DNA from: Rhinopithecus roxellana
Taxonomy: Eukaryota; Chordata; Mammalia; Primates; Cercopithecidae
Assembly (NCBI RefSeq): GCF_007565055.1
Contig: NC_044555.1
Span: 35,162,611-35,226,610, forward strand
Length of the DNA stretch: 64,000 nt
Direction: 5' to 3'
Shown: in pieces, positions 48,425 through 60,582 of the stretch
Numbering within the stretch: position 1 is the stretch's first letter
Layout: each line of letters opens with the position of its first letter
Made by a program: the position numbers and the translations under genes
Notes under the pieces: model-generated
Databases searched by the model: none
Told to the model about the DNA's origin: nothing
The model's input: the letters and a program-made list of their open reading frames with translations, nothing else

Positions 48425-48508
48425 AGTGAGCTGAGATCATGCCACTGAACTCCAACCTGAGCAACAGAGTGAGACTCCATCTCAAAAAAAAAATTACTTA
48501 AAAAAAAA
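48425..48508 (+). mobile_element. Alu 3' end fragment (plus)
   Basis: The final 65 bases of an Alu (GAGCTGAGATCATGCCACTG and a run of A) directly follow the MaLR interior. Confidence 0.8.
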
Positions 48509-48960
48509 TCTGGATTCATTGATATTTTGAATGAGTTTGTTTGTGTCTTGATATCCTTCAGTGTAGCTCTGATTTAGGTTATTTCTTGTCTCCTGCTAGC
48601 TTGGGGGTTAATTTGTTCTTGCTTCTCTAATTCTTTCAGTTGTGAATTTAAGTTTTTAATTTGAGATCTTTCTAACTTTTGATGTGAGCATTTAGTGCTA
48701 TGAATTCCTCTCTTAAAACTGCCTTAGCTGTGCCCCAGAGATTCAGAAATGTTGTATCTTTGTCCTCATTAATTTCAAAGAGCTACTTGATTTGGTGTCT
48801 TTACCCAAAAATCATTCTGGCGCATGTTGTTTAATTTTCATGTAATTGCATTGTTTTGAGGAATTGTCTTAGTCTTCACTTCTATTTTTAGTACTCAACA
48901 GTCCAAAACTATGTTTGGTATAATTATGACTGTTTTAAATTTGTTGAGTATTATTATTTA
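48509..48960 (-). mobile_element. Old L1 ORF2 fragment (minus)
   Basis: The endonuclease-to-linker portion in reverse orientation, diverged, without either end. Confidence 0.75.
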
Positions 48961-48979
48961 TTTAACTTGCCAACATTAA

Positions 48980-48984
48980 CACAT

Positions 48985-49023
<39 letters not shown>

Positions 49024-52000
49024 TTATTTATTTATTATACTTTAAGTTCTAGGGTACATGTGCACAACCTGCAGGTTTGTTACATATGTATAATGTGACA
49101 TGTTGGTGTGCTGTACCCATTAACTCATCATTTACATTAGGTGTATCTCCTAATGCTATCCCTCTTCCTTCCCCCAACCCCATGACAGGCCCTGGTGTGT
49201 GATGTTCCCCACCCTGTATCCAAGTGTTCTCATTGTTCAATTCCCACGTATGAGTGAGAACATGCGTTGTTTGGATTTCTGTCCTTGTGATAATTTGCTG
49301 AGAATGACGGTTTCCAGCTCCATCCATGTCTCTACAAAGGACATGAACACATCCAGTTTTATGGCTGCATAGTATTCCATAGTGGATACGTGCCATATTT
49401 TCTTAATCCAGTCTACCATTGATGGACATTTGGGTTGGTTCCAAATCTTTGCTATTGTGAATAGTGCAGCAATAAACATACATGTGCATGTGTCTTTATA
49501 GTAGCATGATTTATAATCCTTTGGGTATATACTCAGTAAGGGGATGGCTGGGTCAAATGGTATTTCTGGTTCTACATCCTTGAGGAATCACCACACTGTC
49601 TTCCACAACGGTTGAACTAGTTTCCAGTCCCACCAACAGTGTAAAAGTGTTCCTATCTCTCCACATCCTCTCCAGCTCCTGTTGTTTCCTGACTTTTTAA
49701 TGAATGCCATTCTAACTGGTGTGAGATGGTATCTCATTGTGGTTTTGATTTGCATTTCTCTGATGGCCAGTGATGGTGAGCATTTTTTCACGTGTCTGTT
49801 GGCTGCATAAATGTCTTCTTTTGAGAAGTGTCTGTTCATATCCTTTGCCCACTTTTTGATGGGGTTGTTTGATTTTTTTCTTGTAAATTTGTTTAAGTTC
49901 TTTATAGATTCTGGATATTAACCCTTTGTCACATGGGTAGATTGTAAAAATTTTCTCCCATTCTGTAGGTTGCCTGTTCACTCTGATGGTAGTTTCTTTT
50001 GCTGTGCAGAAGCTCTTTAGTTTAATTAGATCCCATTTGTCAATTTTGGCTTTTGTTGCCATTGCTTTTGGTGTTTTAGTCATGAAGTCCTTGCCTATGC
50101 CTATGTCCTGAATGGTATTACCTATGTTTTCTTCCAGGGTTTTTTATGGTTTTAGGTCTAATATTTAAGGCTTTAATACATCTTGAATTTAATTTTGTAT
50201 AAGGTGTAAGGAAGGGATCCAGTTTCAACTGTCTACATATGGCTAGCCAGTTTTCCCAGCACCATTTATTAAATAGGAAATCCTTTCCCCATTTCTTGTT
50301 TTTGTCAGGATTGTCAAAGATCAGATGGTTGTAGACGTGTGGTATTACTTCTGAGGTCTCTGTTGTGTTCCATTGGTCTGTATCTCTGCTTTGGTACCAG
50401 TATCATGCTGTTTTGGTTACTGTAGCCTTGTAGTATAGTTTGAAGTCAGGTAACGTGATACCTCCAACTTTGTTCTTTTGGCTTTGGATTGTCTTGGCAA
50501 TGAGGGCTCTTTTTTGGTTCCATACGAACTTTAAAGTAGCTTTTTCCAATTCTGTGAAGAAAGTCATTGGTAGCTTGATGGGGATGGCATAGAATCTATA
50601 AATTATCTTGGGCAGTATGGCCATTTTCAAGATATTGATTCTTCCTGTCCATGAGCATGGAATGTTCTTCCATTTGTTTGTATCCTACTGTATTTCATTG
50701 AGCAGTGGTTTGTAGTTCTCCTTGAAGAGGTCCTTCACATCCCTTGTAAGTTGGATTCCTAGGTATTTCACTCTCTTTGAAGCCATTGTGAATGGGAGTT
50801 CACTCATGATTTGGCTCTCTGTTTGTCTGTTATTGGTGTATAAGAATGCTTGTGATTTTTGCACATTGATTTTGTATCCTGAGACTGCTGAAGCTACTTA
50901 TCAGCTTAAGGAGATTTTGGACTGAGACGATGGGGTTTTCTAAATATACCATCATGGCATCTGCAAACAGGGACAATTTGACTTCCTCTTTTCCTGATTG
51001 AATACTTTAGTTCTTTCTCTTGCCTGATTGCCCTGGCCAGAACTTCCAAAACTATGTTGAATAGGAGTGGTGAGAGAGGGCATCCCTGTCTTGTGCCAGT
51101 TATCAAAGGGAATGTTTCCAGTTTTTGCTCATTGAGTATGATATTGGCTGTATGTTTGTCATAAATAGCTCTTATTATTTTAAGGTATGTCCCATCAAAA
51201 CCTAGTTTATTGAGAGTTTTTAGCATGAAGTGCTGTCAAATTTTGTTGAAGGTCTTTTGTGCATCTATTGAGATAATTATATGATTTTTGTCTTTGGTTC
51301 TGTTTATATGATGGATTACATTTATTGATTTGTGTATGTTGAACCAACCTTGCATCCCAGGGATGAAGCCAACTTGATCGTGGTGGATAAGCTTTTTGAT
51401 GTGCTGCTGGATTCCGTTTGCCAGTATTTTACTGAGGATTTTTGCATCAATGTCCATCAGGAATATTGATCTAAAACTCTCTTTTTTTGTTGTGTCTCTG
51501 CCAGGCTTTGGTATCAGGAAGATGCTGGACTCATAAAACGAGTTAGGGAGGAGTCTCTCTTTTTCTGTTGATTGGAATAGTTTCAGAAGGAATGGTACCA
51601 GCTCTTCTTTGTACCTCTGGTATAATTCAAATGTGAATATGTCTGGTCCTGGACATTTTTTGGTTGGTAGGCTGTTAATTATTGCCTCAATTTCAGAACA
51701 TGTTATTGGTCTATTCAGAGATTCAACTTCTTCCTGGTTTAGTCTTGGGAGGGTGTATGCGTCCAGGAATTTATCCATTTCTTCTAGATTTTCTAGTTTA
51801 TTTGCGTAAAGTTGTTTATAGTATTCTCTGATGGTAGTTTGTATTTCTGTGGAATCGGTGGTGATACCACTTTATCATTTTATATTGTGTCTGTTTGATT
51901 CTTCTCTCTTTTCTTCTTTATTAGTCTTCCTAGGGGCCTATCAATTTTGTTGATCTTGTCAAAAAACCACCTCCTGGATTCATTGATTGTTTGAAAGATT

Positions 52001-52846
52001 TTCTGTGTCTCTACTTCCTTCAGTTCTGCTCTTGTCTTAGTTATTTCTTGCTTTCTGCTAGCTTTTGAATGTGTTTGCTCTTGCTTCTCTAGTTCTTTTA
52101 ATTGTGATGTTAGGGAGTCAATTTTAGATCTTTCCTTCTTTCTCTTGTGGGCATTTGGTTCTATAAATTTCCCTCTACACACTGATTTCAATGTGTCCCA
52201 GAGATTCTGGTATGTTGTGTCTTTTTTCTCATTGGTTTCAAAGAACATCTTTATTTCTGCCTTCCTTTTATTATGTACCCAGTAGTCATTCAGGAGCAGA
52301 TTGTTCAGTTTCCATGTAGTTGAGTGGTTCTGAGTGAGTTTCTTAATCCTGAGTTCTAGTTTGATTGCACTGTCGTCTGAGAGACAGTTTGTTACAATTT
52401 CTGTTCTTTTACATTTACTGAGGAGTGCTTTACTTCCAACTATGTGGTCAATTTTGGAATAAGCGCTATATAGTGCTGAGAAAAATGTATATTCTGTTGA
52501 TTTGGGGTGGAGAGTTCTGTAGATGTCTATTAAGCCTGCTTGGTGCAGAGCTGAGTTCAATTTCTGGATATCCTTGTTCACTTTCTGTCTCATTGTACTG
52601 TCTAATGTTACAAGTAGGGTGTTAAAGTCTCCCATTATTATTGTGTGGGAGTCTAAGTCTCTTTGTAGGTCTTTAAGTACTTGCTTTATGAATCTGGGTG
52701 CTCCTGTATTGGGTGCATATATATTTAGGATAGTTAGCTCGTCTTGTTGAAATGATCCCTTTGCCATTATGTAATGGCCTTCTTTGTCTCTTGATCTTTG
52801 TTGGTTGAAAGTCTGTTTTATTTGAGACTAGGATTGCAACCCCTGC

Positions 52847-52878
<32 letters not shown>

Positions 52879-54128
52879 TTTCATTAGCTTGGTAGATCTT
52901 ACTCCATCCCCTTTATTTTGAGCCTATGTCTGTCTGCACATGAGACGGGCCTCCTGAATACAGCACACTGATGGGTCTTGACTCTTTCAAATTTGCCAGT
53001 CTGTATCTTTTAATTGGAGCACTTAGCCCATTTACATTTAAGGTTAATATCTTTATATGTGAATTTGATCATGTCATTATGATGTTAACTGGTTATTTTG
53101 CTTGTTAGTTGATGCAGTTTCTTCCTAGCATTGATGGTCTTTACAGTTTGGCATGTTTTTGCAGTGGCTGGTACTGATTGTTCCTTTCCATGTTCAGTGC
53201 TTCCTTCAGGAGCTCTTGTAAGGCAGGCCTCGTGGTCACAAATTCTCTCAGCATTTGCTTGTCTGTAAAGGATTTTTTTTCTCCTTCACTGATGAAACTT
53301 AGTTGGGCTGGATATGAAATTCTGGGTTGAAAATTCTTTAATAATGTTGAATATTGGCCCCCACTCTCTTCTGGCTCATAGAGTTTCTGCTGAGAGATCC
53401 GCTGTTATTCTGGTGGGCTTCCCTCTGTGGGTAACCCAACCTTTCTCTCTTGCTGCCCTTAACATTTTTTTCTTTCATTTCAACCTTGGTGAATCTGATA
53501 ATTATGTGTCTTGGAGTTGCTCAAGAGTATCTTTGCGGTGTTCTCTATATTTCCTGATTTTGAATGTTGGCCTGCCTTGCTAGGTTGGGGAAGTTCTCCT
53601 GGATATTATCCTGAAGAGTGCTTTCCAGCTTGGTTCCATTCTTCCCATCACTTTTGAGTACACCAATCAGATGTAGATTTGGTCTTTTCACATAGTCCCA
53701 TATTTCTTGGAGGCTTTGTTTGTTTCTTTTTGGTCTTTTTTCTCTAAACTTCTCTTCTCACTTCATTTCATTCGTTTGATCTTCAGTCACTGATACCCTT
53801 TCTTCCACTTGTTTGAATTGGCTACTGAAGCTTGTGCATGCATCATGTAGTTCTTGTGTCATGGTTTTCAGCTCTGTCAGGTCATTTAAGGTCTTCTCTA
53901 TGCTGCTTATTCTAGTTAACCATTCATGTAATCTTTTTTCAAGGTTTTTAGTTTTTTGCTATGGGCTCGAACATCCTCCTTTAGCTCAGAGAAGTTTGTT
54001 ATTACCGATCGTCTGAAGACTTCTTCTCTCAACTCGTCAAAGTCATTCTCCATCCAGCTTTGTTCCGTTGCTGGCAAGGAGCTGCATTCCTTTGGAGGAG
54101 AAGAGGCCCTCTGATATTTTGAATACAA
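48980..54128 (-). mobile_element. L1PA, 5'-truncated, about 5.1 kb (minus)
   Basis: It begins with a (TTTA)n tail (48980-49033), then 3'UTR, ORF2 (49250-53050) and ORF1 (53100-54128). ORF2 is in many frames: the endonuclease with SDD in place of SDH lies in 52767-51880, reverse-transcriptase parts in 51778-51236 and 51226-50906, and the C-terminus in 50083-49237. The palm region lies in a disrupted stretch. ORF1 is cut near its eighth codon at ATTTTGAATA. It is less intact than the L1 at 30571. Confidence 0.9.
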
Positions 54129-54149
54129 AATTAACTATTCTTCCACTTG

Positions 54150-54376
54150 CTCCTTTTTCTCTTGCAACATGTGAATTACCAGACCCTCTATCTGTGTCCT
54201 CCAGCCCAATTTTTCCCTTTAAATACTGAAGCCCTCAGGCATCCTTGGATAAAAGCACAGACCACAGATTGTTTCTATAATTCCATGTTTATTTTTTCTG
54301 AGTATGTCCTTAACCTTGGCAAAATAAACTTCTAAATTGATTGAGACCTGCCTTGGAAATTTTTTGGTTTATAAGT
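54150..54376 (+). mobile_element. LTR fragment related to the provirus LTRs
   Basis: The stretch CTTAACCTTGGCAAAATAAA followed by CTTCTAAATTGATTGAGACC matches the minus strand of the LTRs at 153 and 12060 in their R/U5 part. The upstream part differs (ATAAAAGCACAGACCACAG). It is a related but distinct class-I LTR with an AATAAA signal. Confidence 0.65.
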
Positions 54377-54590
54377 TTAATTAGCAATAACCTTTTCACA
54401 AATTATCATTAATTTTATGATTGGTAAAGTAAAATAAAAATATCATGACTCCGTAAATATAAACACTGCACTAACTTTAAATATTTTAAAATAGTGTTAA
54501 AACATTAGGACATAACAACATAGTGTTTATGTGAATGGAAATTAGCAACATTGACACCACAGAAGAACTTGGATATTTGTTTTCTTTTGT
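54377..54590. other. AT-rich unique sequence
   Basis: Nothing is recognised. Confidence 0.4.
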
Positions 54591-54592
54591 TT

Positions 54593-54874
54593 TGCTTTTG
54601 AGAGAGTTCTTGCTCTGTCACCCAGGCTGAAGTACAGTGGCATGATCATGGCTCACTGTTGCCTCAGTCTACTGGGCTCAAGTGATCCTTCCACCATAGG
54701 CTCCCCAGTAGCTCCAACTACAGGCATGCACCACCACACTCAGCTAATGTTTTGTAAATTTATTTTCTGTAGAGATGGAGCCCAGGCTGATATTGAATTC
54801 CTGAGATTAAACAAATCTCCTGCCTTGGTCTCCCGAAGTGGTAGGATTACAGTTATGAGCCACCATTCCCAGCA
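54593..54874 (-). mobile_element. Alu (minus), older
   Basis: A diverged reverse Alu with a small internal deletion. GGATATTTGTT before and GGATACTTGTT after are the target duplication. Confidence 0.85.
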
Positions 54875-54964
54875 GGATACTTGTTAAAAAGGGAATAATA
54901 TGATTTTACTAATTTGTTACATAAATTGATATTAACAAAAGGATCTTGTTGAAAATACACTATC

Positions 54965-55071
54965 ATGCTCAATTTGGCAGCACATATACTAAAATTGGAA
55001 TGATACAAAGAAGATTAACATGGCACTTGTAAAAGGATAACACACAAATTTGTGAAGTGTCCCATATTTTT
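54965..55071 (+). pseudogene. RNU6 pseudogene: U6 snRNA pseudogene fused to L1
   Basis: U6 is the spliceosomal RNA that pairs with U2 at the catalytic core. All 107 positions are present, from TGCTC through GGCAGCACATATACTAAAAT to the terminal CCATATTTTT. Substitutions are mostly CpG-type transitions, and the normally invariant ACAGAGA box reads ACAAAGA. L1 sequence follows with no gap and in the same orientation. It lacks the distal and proximal Pol III promoter context expected of a real U6 gene, so it is a retroposed copy. Confidence 0.93.
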
Positions 55072-55399
55072 CATTGAGATTCAGGAGGATGACAAAACCC
55101 AATCCAAGGAAAATAAGAATCACAATAAAGTAACACAGTAGCTGAAGGATGAATAGCCAGTATAAAACAGAACCTAATGGATCAGAGCTAAGTAACACAA
55201 TACAAGAATTTCACAATGCAATTACAAGTTATCAACAGCAGAATAAACCAAGCTGAGGAAAGAATCTCAGGACTTGCAAAGTATTTCTCTGAAATAAAGC
55301 AGTAAGACAAAAATAAAGAAAAAAATATATAAAGGAATAAACAAAACCTCCAAGAAGTATTGGATTATGTAAAAAGACCAAATCTGCAAATAATTGGCA

Positions 55400-55743
55400 C
55401 TTTTTTTTAATTTTTATTTTTGTTTTTTTTTTTTTTGAGACGGATTCTCGCTCTGTCACCCAAGCTGGAGTGCAGTGGCTGGATCTCAGCTCACTGCAAG
55501 CTCCGCCTCCCAGGTTTTCCTAATAGAGACCTTTCACCTCTTTGGTAGATATGTTCCTAAGTTTTACTTTTTTTAACTGCTGTTGTAAATGGTTTTGAGT
55601 TCTCTATTTGATACTCAGCTTGGTCACTATTAGTGTATAGCAGTGCTACTGATTTGTGTACATTGATTTTGTATCCTGAAACTTTGCTGAATTAATTTAT
55701 CAGATCTAAGAGCTTTTTGGATGAGTCCTTAGGGCTTTCTAAT

Positions 55744-55784
<41 letters not shown>

Positions 55785-56077
55785 TTTTTTTTTTGAGACG
55801 GAGTCTCGCTCTGTCGCCCAGGCTGGAGTGCAGTGGCCGGATCTCAGCTCACTGCAAGCTCTGCCTCCTGGGTTTACGCCATTCTCCTGCCTCAGCCTCC
55901 CCAGTAGCTGGGACTACAGGCGCCTGCCACCTTGCCCGGCTAGTTTTTTTGTATTTTTTAGTAGAGGCGGGGTTTCACCGAGTTAGCCAGGATGGTCTCG
56001 ATCTCCTGACCTCGTGATCCGCCCGTCTCGGCCTCCCAAAGTGCTGGGATTACAGGCTTGAGCCACCCTGCCCGGCC
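55400..56077 (-). mobile_element. Composite insert: Alu 3' end, L1 fragment, AluY, one target duplication
   Basis: AATTGGCA occurs at 55392-55399 and 56078-56085 and the host L1 is colinear across it. Inside, on the minus strand from right to left, are a complete AluY (56077-55792), its (TAAA)n tail (55741-55790), an L1 ORF2 piece (55740-55520), the 3' end of a second Alu (55515-55417) and a T-tract as terminal tail. All parts share orientation. Confidence 0.75.
55792..56077 (-). mobile_element. AluY within the composite insert
   Basis: A full young reverse AluY ending CCCTGCCCGGCC, with GGCCGGATCTCAGCTC. Confidence 0.93.
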
Positions 56078-58313
56078 AATTGGCATGTTTTAAAGGAAGA
56101 GAATGAAAGTGAAAAATGTGGATAACGTATTTCAGGCTATTGTTCATGAAAACTTCCCCCATCTTGCCAGAGAGACCAACAGTAAAATTCAGGAACTACA
56201 GAGAACTCCTGCAAGATTCTAAACAAGAAGTTCATCCTCAAGATGCATAATCATCAGATTTTCCAAAGTTAAAATAAAAGAAAAAATGTAAAGACATCTA
56301 GAGACAAAGGGCAAGTCACCTACAAAGGAAACCCTATCGGGCTAACAGTGGACCTCTCAGAGGAAACCCTATAAGCCAGAAGAGATTGGGGCCTATATTC
56401 AACATTCCTAAAGAAAAAATTTTCAGCCAAGAATTTTATATCTAATCAAACTAAGTTTCCTATGTGAAGAAGAACTAAGATCATTTTCAGATAAGCAATA
56501 TCTTACCACTGGACATACTTTACAAGAGATCTTGAAAGGAGCACTAAATATAGAAAGGAAAGACTGCTATCAGCTAATACAAAAACACACTTAAACACAT
56601 GGACCAGTGTCACTGTTAAGCAACCACACAAACAAGCCAACATAAAAACCAGCTAACAACACAATGACAGGAACAAATTCACACCTACCAATACTAAACT
56701 TGAATGCATGTGGGCTAAATGCCCCACTCAGAATGTACAGAGTGGAAAGCTGGATACAAAAGAAAGACTCAATGATATACTGTCCTCAAAAGACCCATGT
56801 CACACATCATGACATTCATAGGCTCAAATTAAAGAGATGAAAGGAAATATACTAAGCAAATGGAAAACAAAAGAAAGCAGGGGCTAAAGTTCTAATTTCA
56901 GACTAAAGAGATTTAAAACCAACAAAGATCAAAAAAGAAGGAAAAGACAAAGGCATTACATAATGATAAAGGGTGCAATTCAGCAAGAAGACCTAACTAT
57001 TCTAAATATATGTGAACTCAACACAGCAACAATCAGATTCACAGAGCAAGTTCTTAAGAGACCTACCAAGAGACAAAGAGACATGGACTCCCACACAATA
57101 ATAGTGGAATACTTCAACACTCCACTGACAATATTAGACAGATTATAGAGGCAGAAAATTAACAAAGATATTCAGGACCTGAGCTTAACATTAAACCAAA
57201 TGGATCTAATTGGCCTTTACAGAACTCTCCATCCCAAATCAACAAAATATACATTCTTTCCATTGCCACGTGGCACGTATTCTAATATTGACACATAATT
57301 AGACAGAAAACAATCCCCAACAGACATAAAAGAACTAAAATCCTGCCAAACACACTATTAACAATAGAAGTCGTGACTATGAAAATTGCTCAAAACTATG
57401 CAATTACATGGAAATTAAACAACATACTCCTGAATAACTTTTGGGTAAATAATGAAATTAAGGTAGAAATCAAGAAATTCTTTTAAAATCATGAAAGCAA
57501 AGATTCAAAATATCAGAATGTGTGAGACACAGGTAAGGCAGAGTTAAGAGGAAAATTTATAGTATTAAATGCCCACATCAAAAGTTAGAAAGATTTCAAA
57601 TTAACAACTTAACTTCACAACTAAAATAATTAGAGAAGCAGGAATAAATCAACTGTAAAGCTACCAGTAGATACAAACAAATCAAAATCAGAGCTGAACT
57701 AAAGAAAATCAAGACATGAAAAAGAGTTCCAAAGATCAATAAATCCAGGAGTTGGTTTTTTGAAAAATTTAATAAATTAGTCCACTAGCTAGACTAATAA
57801 AAAAGAAAAGAGAGAAGATTCAAATAAACAGAATTAGAAATGTTTAATAAAATGATACTACTCATCCCTTCAAAAAGAAAAAAAAAAGACAACCATTATA
57901 AACTACTATGAACGCCTCTACTCTCACCAACTAGAAAACCCAGAAGAGATGAATAAATTCCTAGACACATACACTGTCCAAGGACTGAGCCAGGTAGAAA
58001 TAAATTTCCTGAAAAGACCAATAGCAAACTCCAAAATTAAATCAGTAATAAATAGCCTACTAAGAAAAAAACTTGGGGCCTGATGGATTTACAGCCAGAT
58101 TCTACCAGGTGTACAAAGAAAAGCTGGTACAATTCATACAGAAACTATTTCAAAACGTTAAGAAGGAGTAACTCCTTTTCAACTTGTTCTATGGAGCCAG
58201 CATCATCTTGATACCAAAACCTGGCAGAGGCACAACAAAAACAAAAACAAAAAAACTTCAGGCAATATATTTGATGAACGTTGATGCAACCTCTTTTTTT
58301 TTTTTTTTTTTTT

Positions 58314-59385
58314 ACATTTAAAATGTTTTATTTGGAAAGCAATTTAGGGCATACACACAGACCAAGTTGTCCTCAGTATGTCCCAAAGAGAATGTTGGAA
58401 ATCTTATTAGAAAAAGACATATTCTTTATTGTTTTGAAAGAAAGTTCATTTGCACTAGAGAAGCTTTTGGGAGATAGCAAGCTTCTTGCTAGCTCTGATT
58501 AGTGAGTGATGGTAGAAAGTAAAACCAGTGTTAGGGTCCCAGCAGGTTGTTTCAGCAGCTGCTAGGTAAAGTTGGTCTTGGGGTTACAACAGGCCATTTC
58601 AGCAGCTGGGCTTATAGAAGATTTAATTTTTGGATCAGGTGCTATGAGCTCCCAGGGCTTTTTCTCTGTGGCCCCTTGACTGATTTATTGGGGTATGACA
58701 AGAATGACCCAATTTGAATAATTAACTTTCACGCTAGCAATCCTAGTGGCTGAAATGTTGTCTCCCTACTTGAATTTCAGTAATGGTTAAATTATGTTAA
58801 GCATTTTTTTTTTCAGGTGGTACTGGTTTTATTGTAGTTATTATTAGAAGCACAGAGAGGTTAAGTGACTTGCCAAGAGTCTCTGCTATTTAGTTAACAA
58901 TTGGGAGGTGTGATGGGGGCCTATAATCCAAGTTGGGAGAACTAACATAGGACATATTCCATTAGGTGACATCACCTCTCTGTAGCTGCTTCACATTTCG
59001 TTATTCTCCCCAAAACTCACCCATGGTCTGGAAGTACATTGAAAAATTCAGCGAGCAGTTAGAGCACTCCCAATAGCTAAAATGAAGAATCAACGCTCTG
59101 TTAGCGATTTGGCTATGGTAGAACAACTGTCCCATTGATAGAATTGGATGAAAGAACATGAAAGAAATGAGGACTACTGCTCCCATATGGTCTAAGAAAG
59201 TGTCCTTTTAACTCAGAGTAGAGCACTCCACAGAGCATTTGCGGGCTTGGAGTTGATAGGTTTAGGTCCAAATTCAGGGTCAGTTATTAGTCAATTTTTG
59301 GCAACATACATAACTTCTTTGAGGCTCCATTTCCACATTTGTGAAATGGATATAAGAATAATAGTAATAGTAGTAATACAGGTCC
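58314..59385. other. Non-L1 sequence in the block, with MIR pieces
   Basis: A reverse MIR lies at about 58840-58960 (CACAGAGAGGTTAAGTGACT) and a forward MIR end at about 59310-59380 (CTTTGAGGCTCCATTTCC). No coding frame is convincing. A pyrimidine run TTTTTTTTTTCAGG is near 58806. Confidence 0.55.
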
Positions 59386-59390
59386 ATCGG

Positions 59391-59710
59391 CCGGGCACAG
59401 TGGCTCACACCTGCAATCCCTGCACTTTGGGAGGCCGAGGTGGGTGAATCATGAGGTCCGCAGTTCAAGACCAGCCTGGCCAACATAGTGAAACCCCGTC
59501 TCTACTAAGAAATACAAAAATTAGCTGGGTGTGTGGTGGTGTGCGCCTATAATCTCAGTTACTGGAGAGGCTGAGGCTGGAGAATCGCTTGAGCCCAGGA
59601 GGTGGAGGTTGCAGTGAAGTGAGATCGTGCCACTGCACTCCAGCCTGGGAGACAGAGCAAGACTCTGTCAAAAAAAACCCCAAAAAACAAAAAAACAAAA
59701 AACAAAAGAA
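59391..59710 (+). mobile_element. Alu (plus)
   Basis: A full Alu from GGCCGGGCACAGTGGCTC with a mixed A/C tail. The flanks AATACAGGT and ACCTGTATT are inverted, not direct, copies, so its own target duplication is unclear. Confidence 0.9.
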
Positions 59711-59727
59711 CAAGCCAAACCTGTATT

Positions 59728-60582
59728 CTTTTTTTTTTTTTTTAAATTATACTTTAAGTTCTAGGGTATGTGTGCACAATATGCAGGTTTGTTATATAGG
59801 TATACATGTACTATGTTAGTTTGCTGCACCCATTAACTCATCATTTACATTAAGTATTTCTCCTAATGCTATCCCTTCCCCAGACCCCCACCCATGACAG
59901 GCCCCAGTGTGAGATGTTCCCTGCCCTGTGTCCAGGTGTTCTCATTGTTTAATTCCCACCTATGAGTGAGAACATGCGGTGTTTGGTTTTCTGTCCTTTT
60001 GATAGTTTGCTCAGAATGATGATTTCCAGCTTCATCCATGTCCCCACAAAGGACATTAAGTCATATTTTTTTAAGGCTACATAGTATTCCATGGTGTATA
60101 TGTGCCACATTTTCTGAATCCATTCTATCATTGATGGATCCTTTGCTGTTGTGAATAATGTCACAATAAACATATGTGTGCATGTGTCTTTATAGTAGCA
60201 TGATTTATAATCCTTTGGGTATATACCCAGTAATGGGATGGCTGGGTCAAATGGTATTTCTAGTTCTAGATCCTTGAGGAATTGTCACAGTGTCTTCCAC
60301 AATGGTTGAACTAGTTTACACTCCCACCAAGAGTGTAAAAGTGTTCCTATGTATCCACATCCTCTCCAACATCTGTTTCCTGACTTTCTAATGATTGCCA
60401 TTCTTTTTTTCTTTTTATTATACTTTAAGTTTTAAATGATTGCCATTCTCACTGGTGTGAGATGGTATCTCATTGTGGTTTTGATTTGCATTTATCTGAT
60501 GACCAGTGATGATGAGCACTTTTTCATGTGTCTTCCCACTGCATAAATGTCTTCTTTTGAGAAATGTCTGTTCATATCCTTT
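59728..60582 (-). mobile_element. L1PA 3' end (minus), 5'-truncated
   Basis: The T-tract, 3'UTR and ORF2 C-terminus read on the minus strand (74-codon frame 60173-59949). It stops at GTTCATATCC. A 30-base insert interrupts it at 60405-60434. Confidence 0.88.
60405..60434 (-). mobile_element. Ultra-short L1 tail insertion
   Basis: AATGATTGCCATTCT is duplicated exactly at 60390-60404 and 60435-60449. Between the copies, on the minus strand, is AACTTAAAGTATAATAAAAA plus a few A, the last bases of an L1 and its tail. Confidence 0.82.

Larger units (their letters stand above)
58291..60582 (-). mobile_element. 2.3-kb retroposed block splitting the plus-strand L1
   Basis: L1 reverse-transcriptase sequence stops at 58290 and resumes at 60583 with a small overlap (TTGATGCAACCTC before, TTGATGTAAACATTCTC after). 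The block opens with a T-tract (58294-58313). Behind it, on the minus strand, lies an AATAAA (about 58327-58332). It closes with a minus-strand L1 3' end (59728-60582). This is the shape of one minus-strand retroposition whose transcript began in a truncated L1 and ended 1.4 kb downstream. Confidence 0.55.

Noticed and set aside
48980..49033. (TTTA)n tract as a short regularly spaced or CRISPR-like array
   Set aside because: It is the decayed A-tail of a minus-strand L1, with no spacers; the same applies to 29974-30028, and 55741-55790 is likewise the tail of an AluY.
54965..55071. Functional U6 gene
   Set aside because: The catalytic-core box is changed, many CpG-type substitutions are present, no Pol III upstream elements are visible, and it is fused to L1.
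59375..59727. Inverted AATACAGGT / ACCTGTATT around the Alu as a functional structure
   Set aside because: Nine bases, plausibly chance; Alu target duplications are direct, not inverted.
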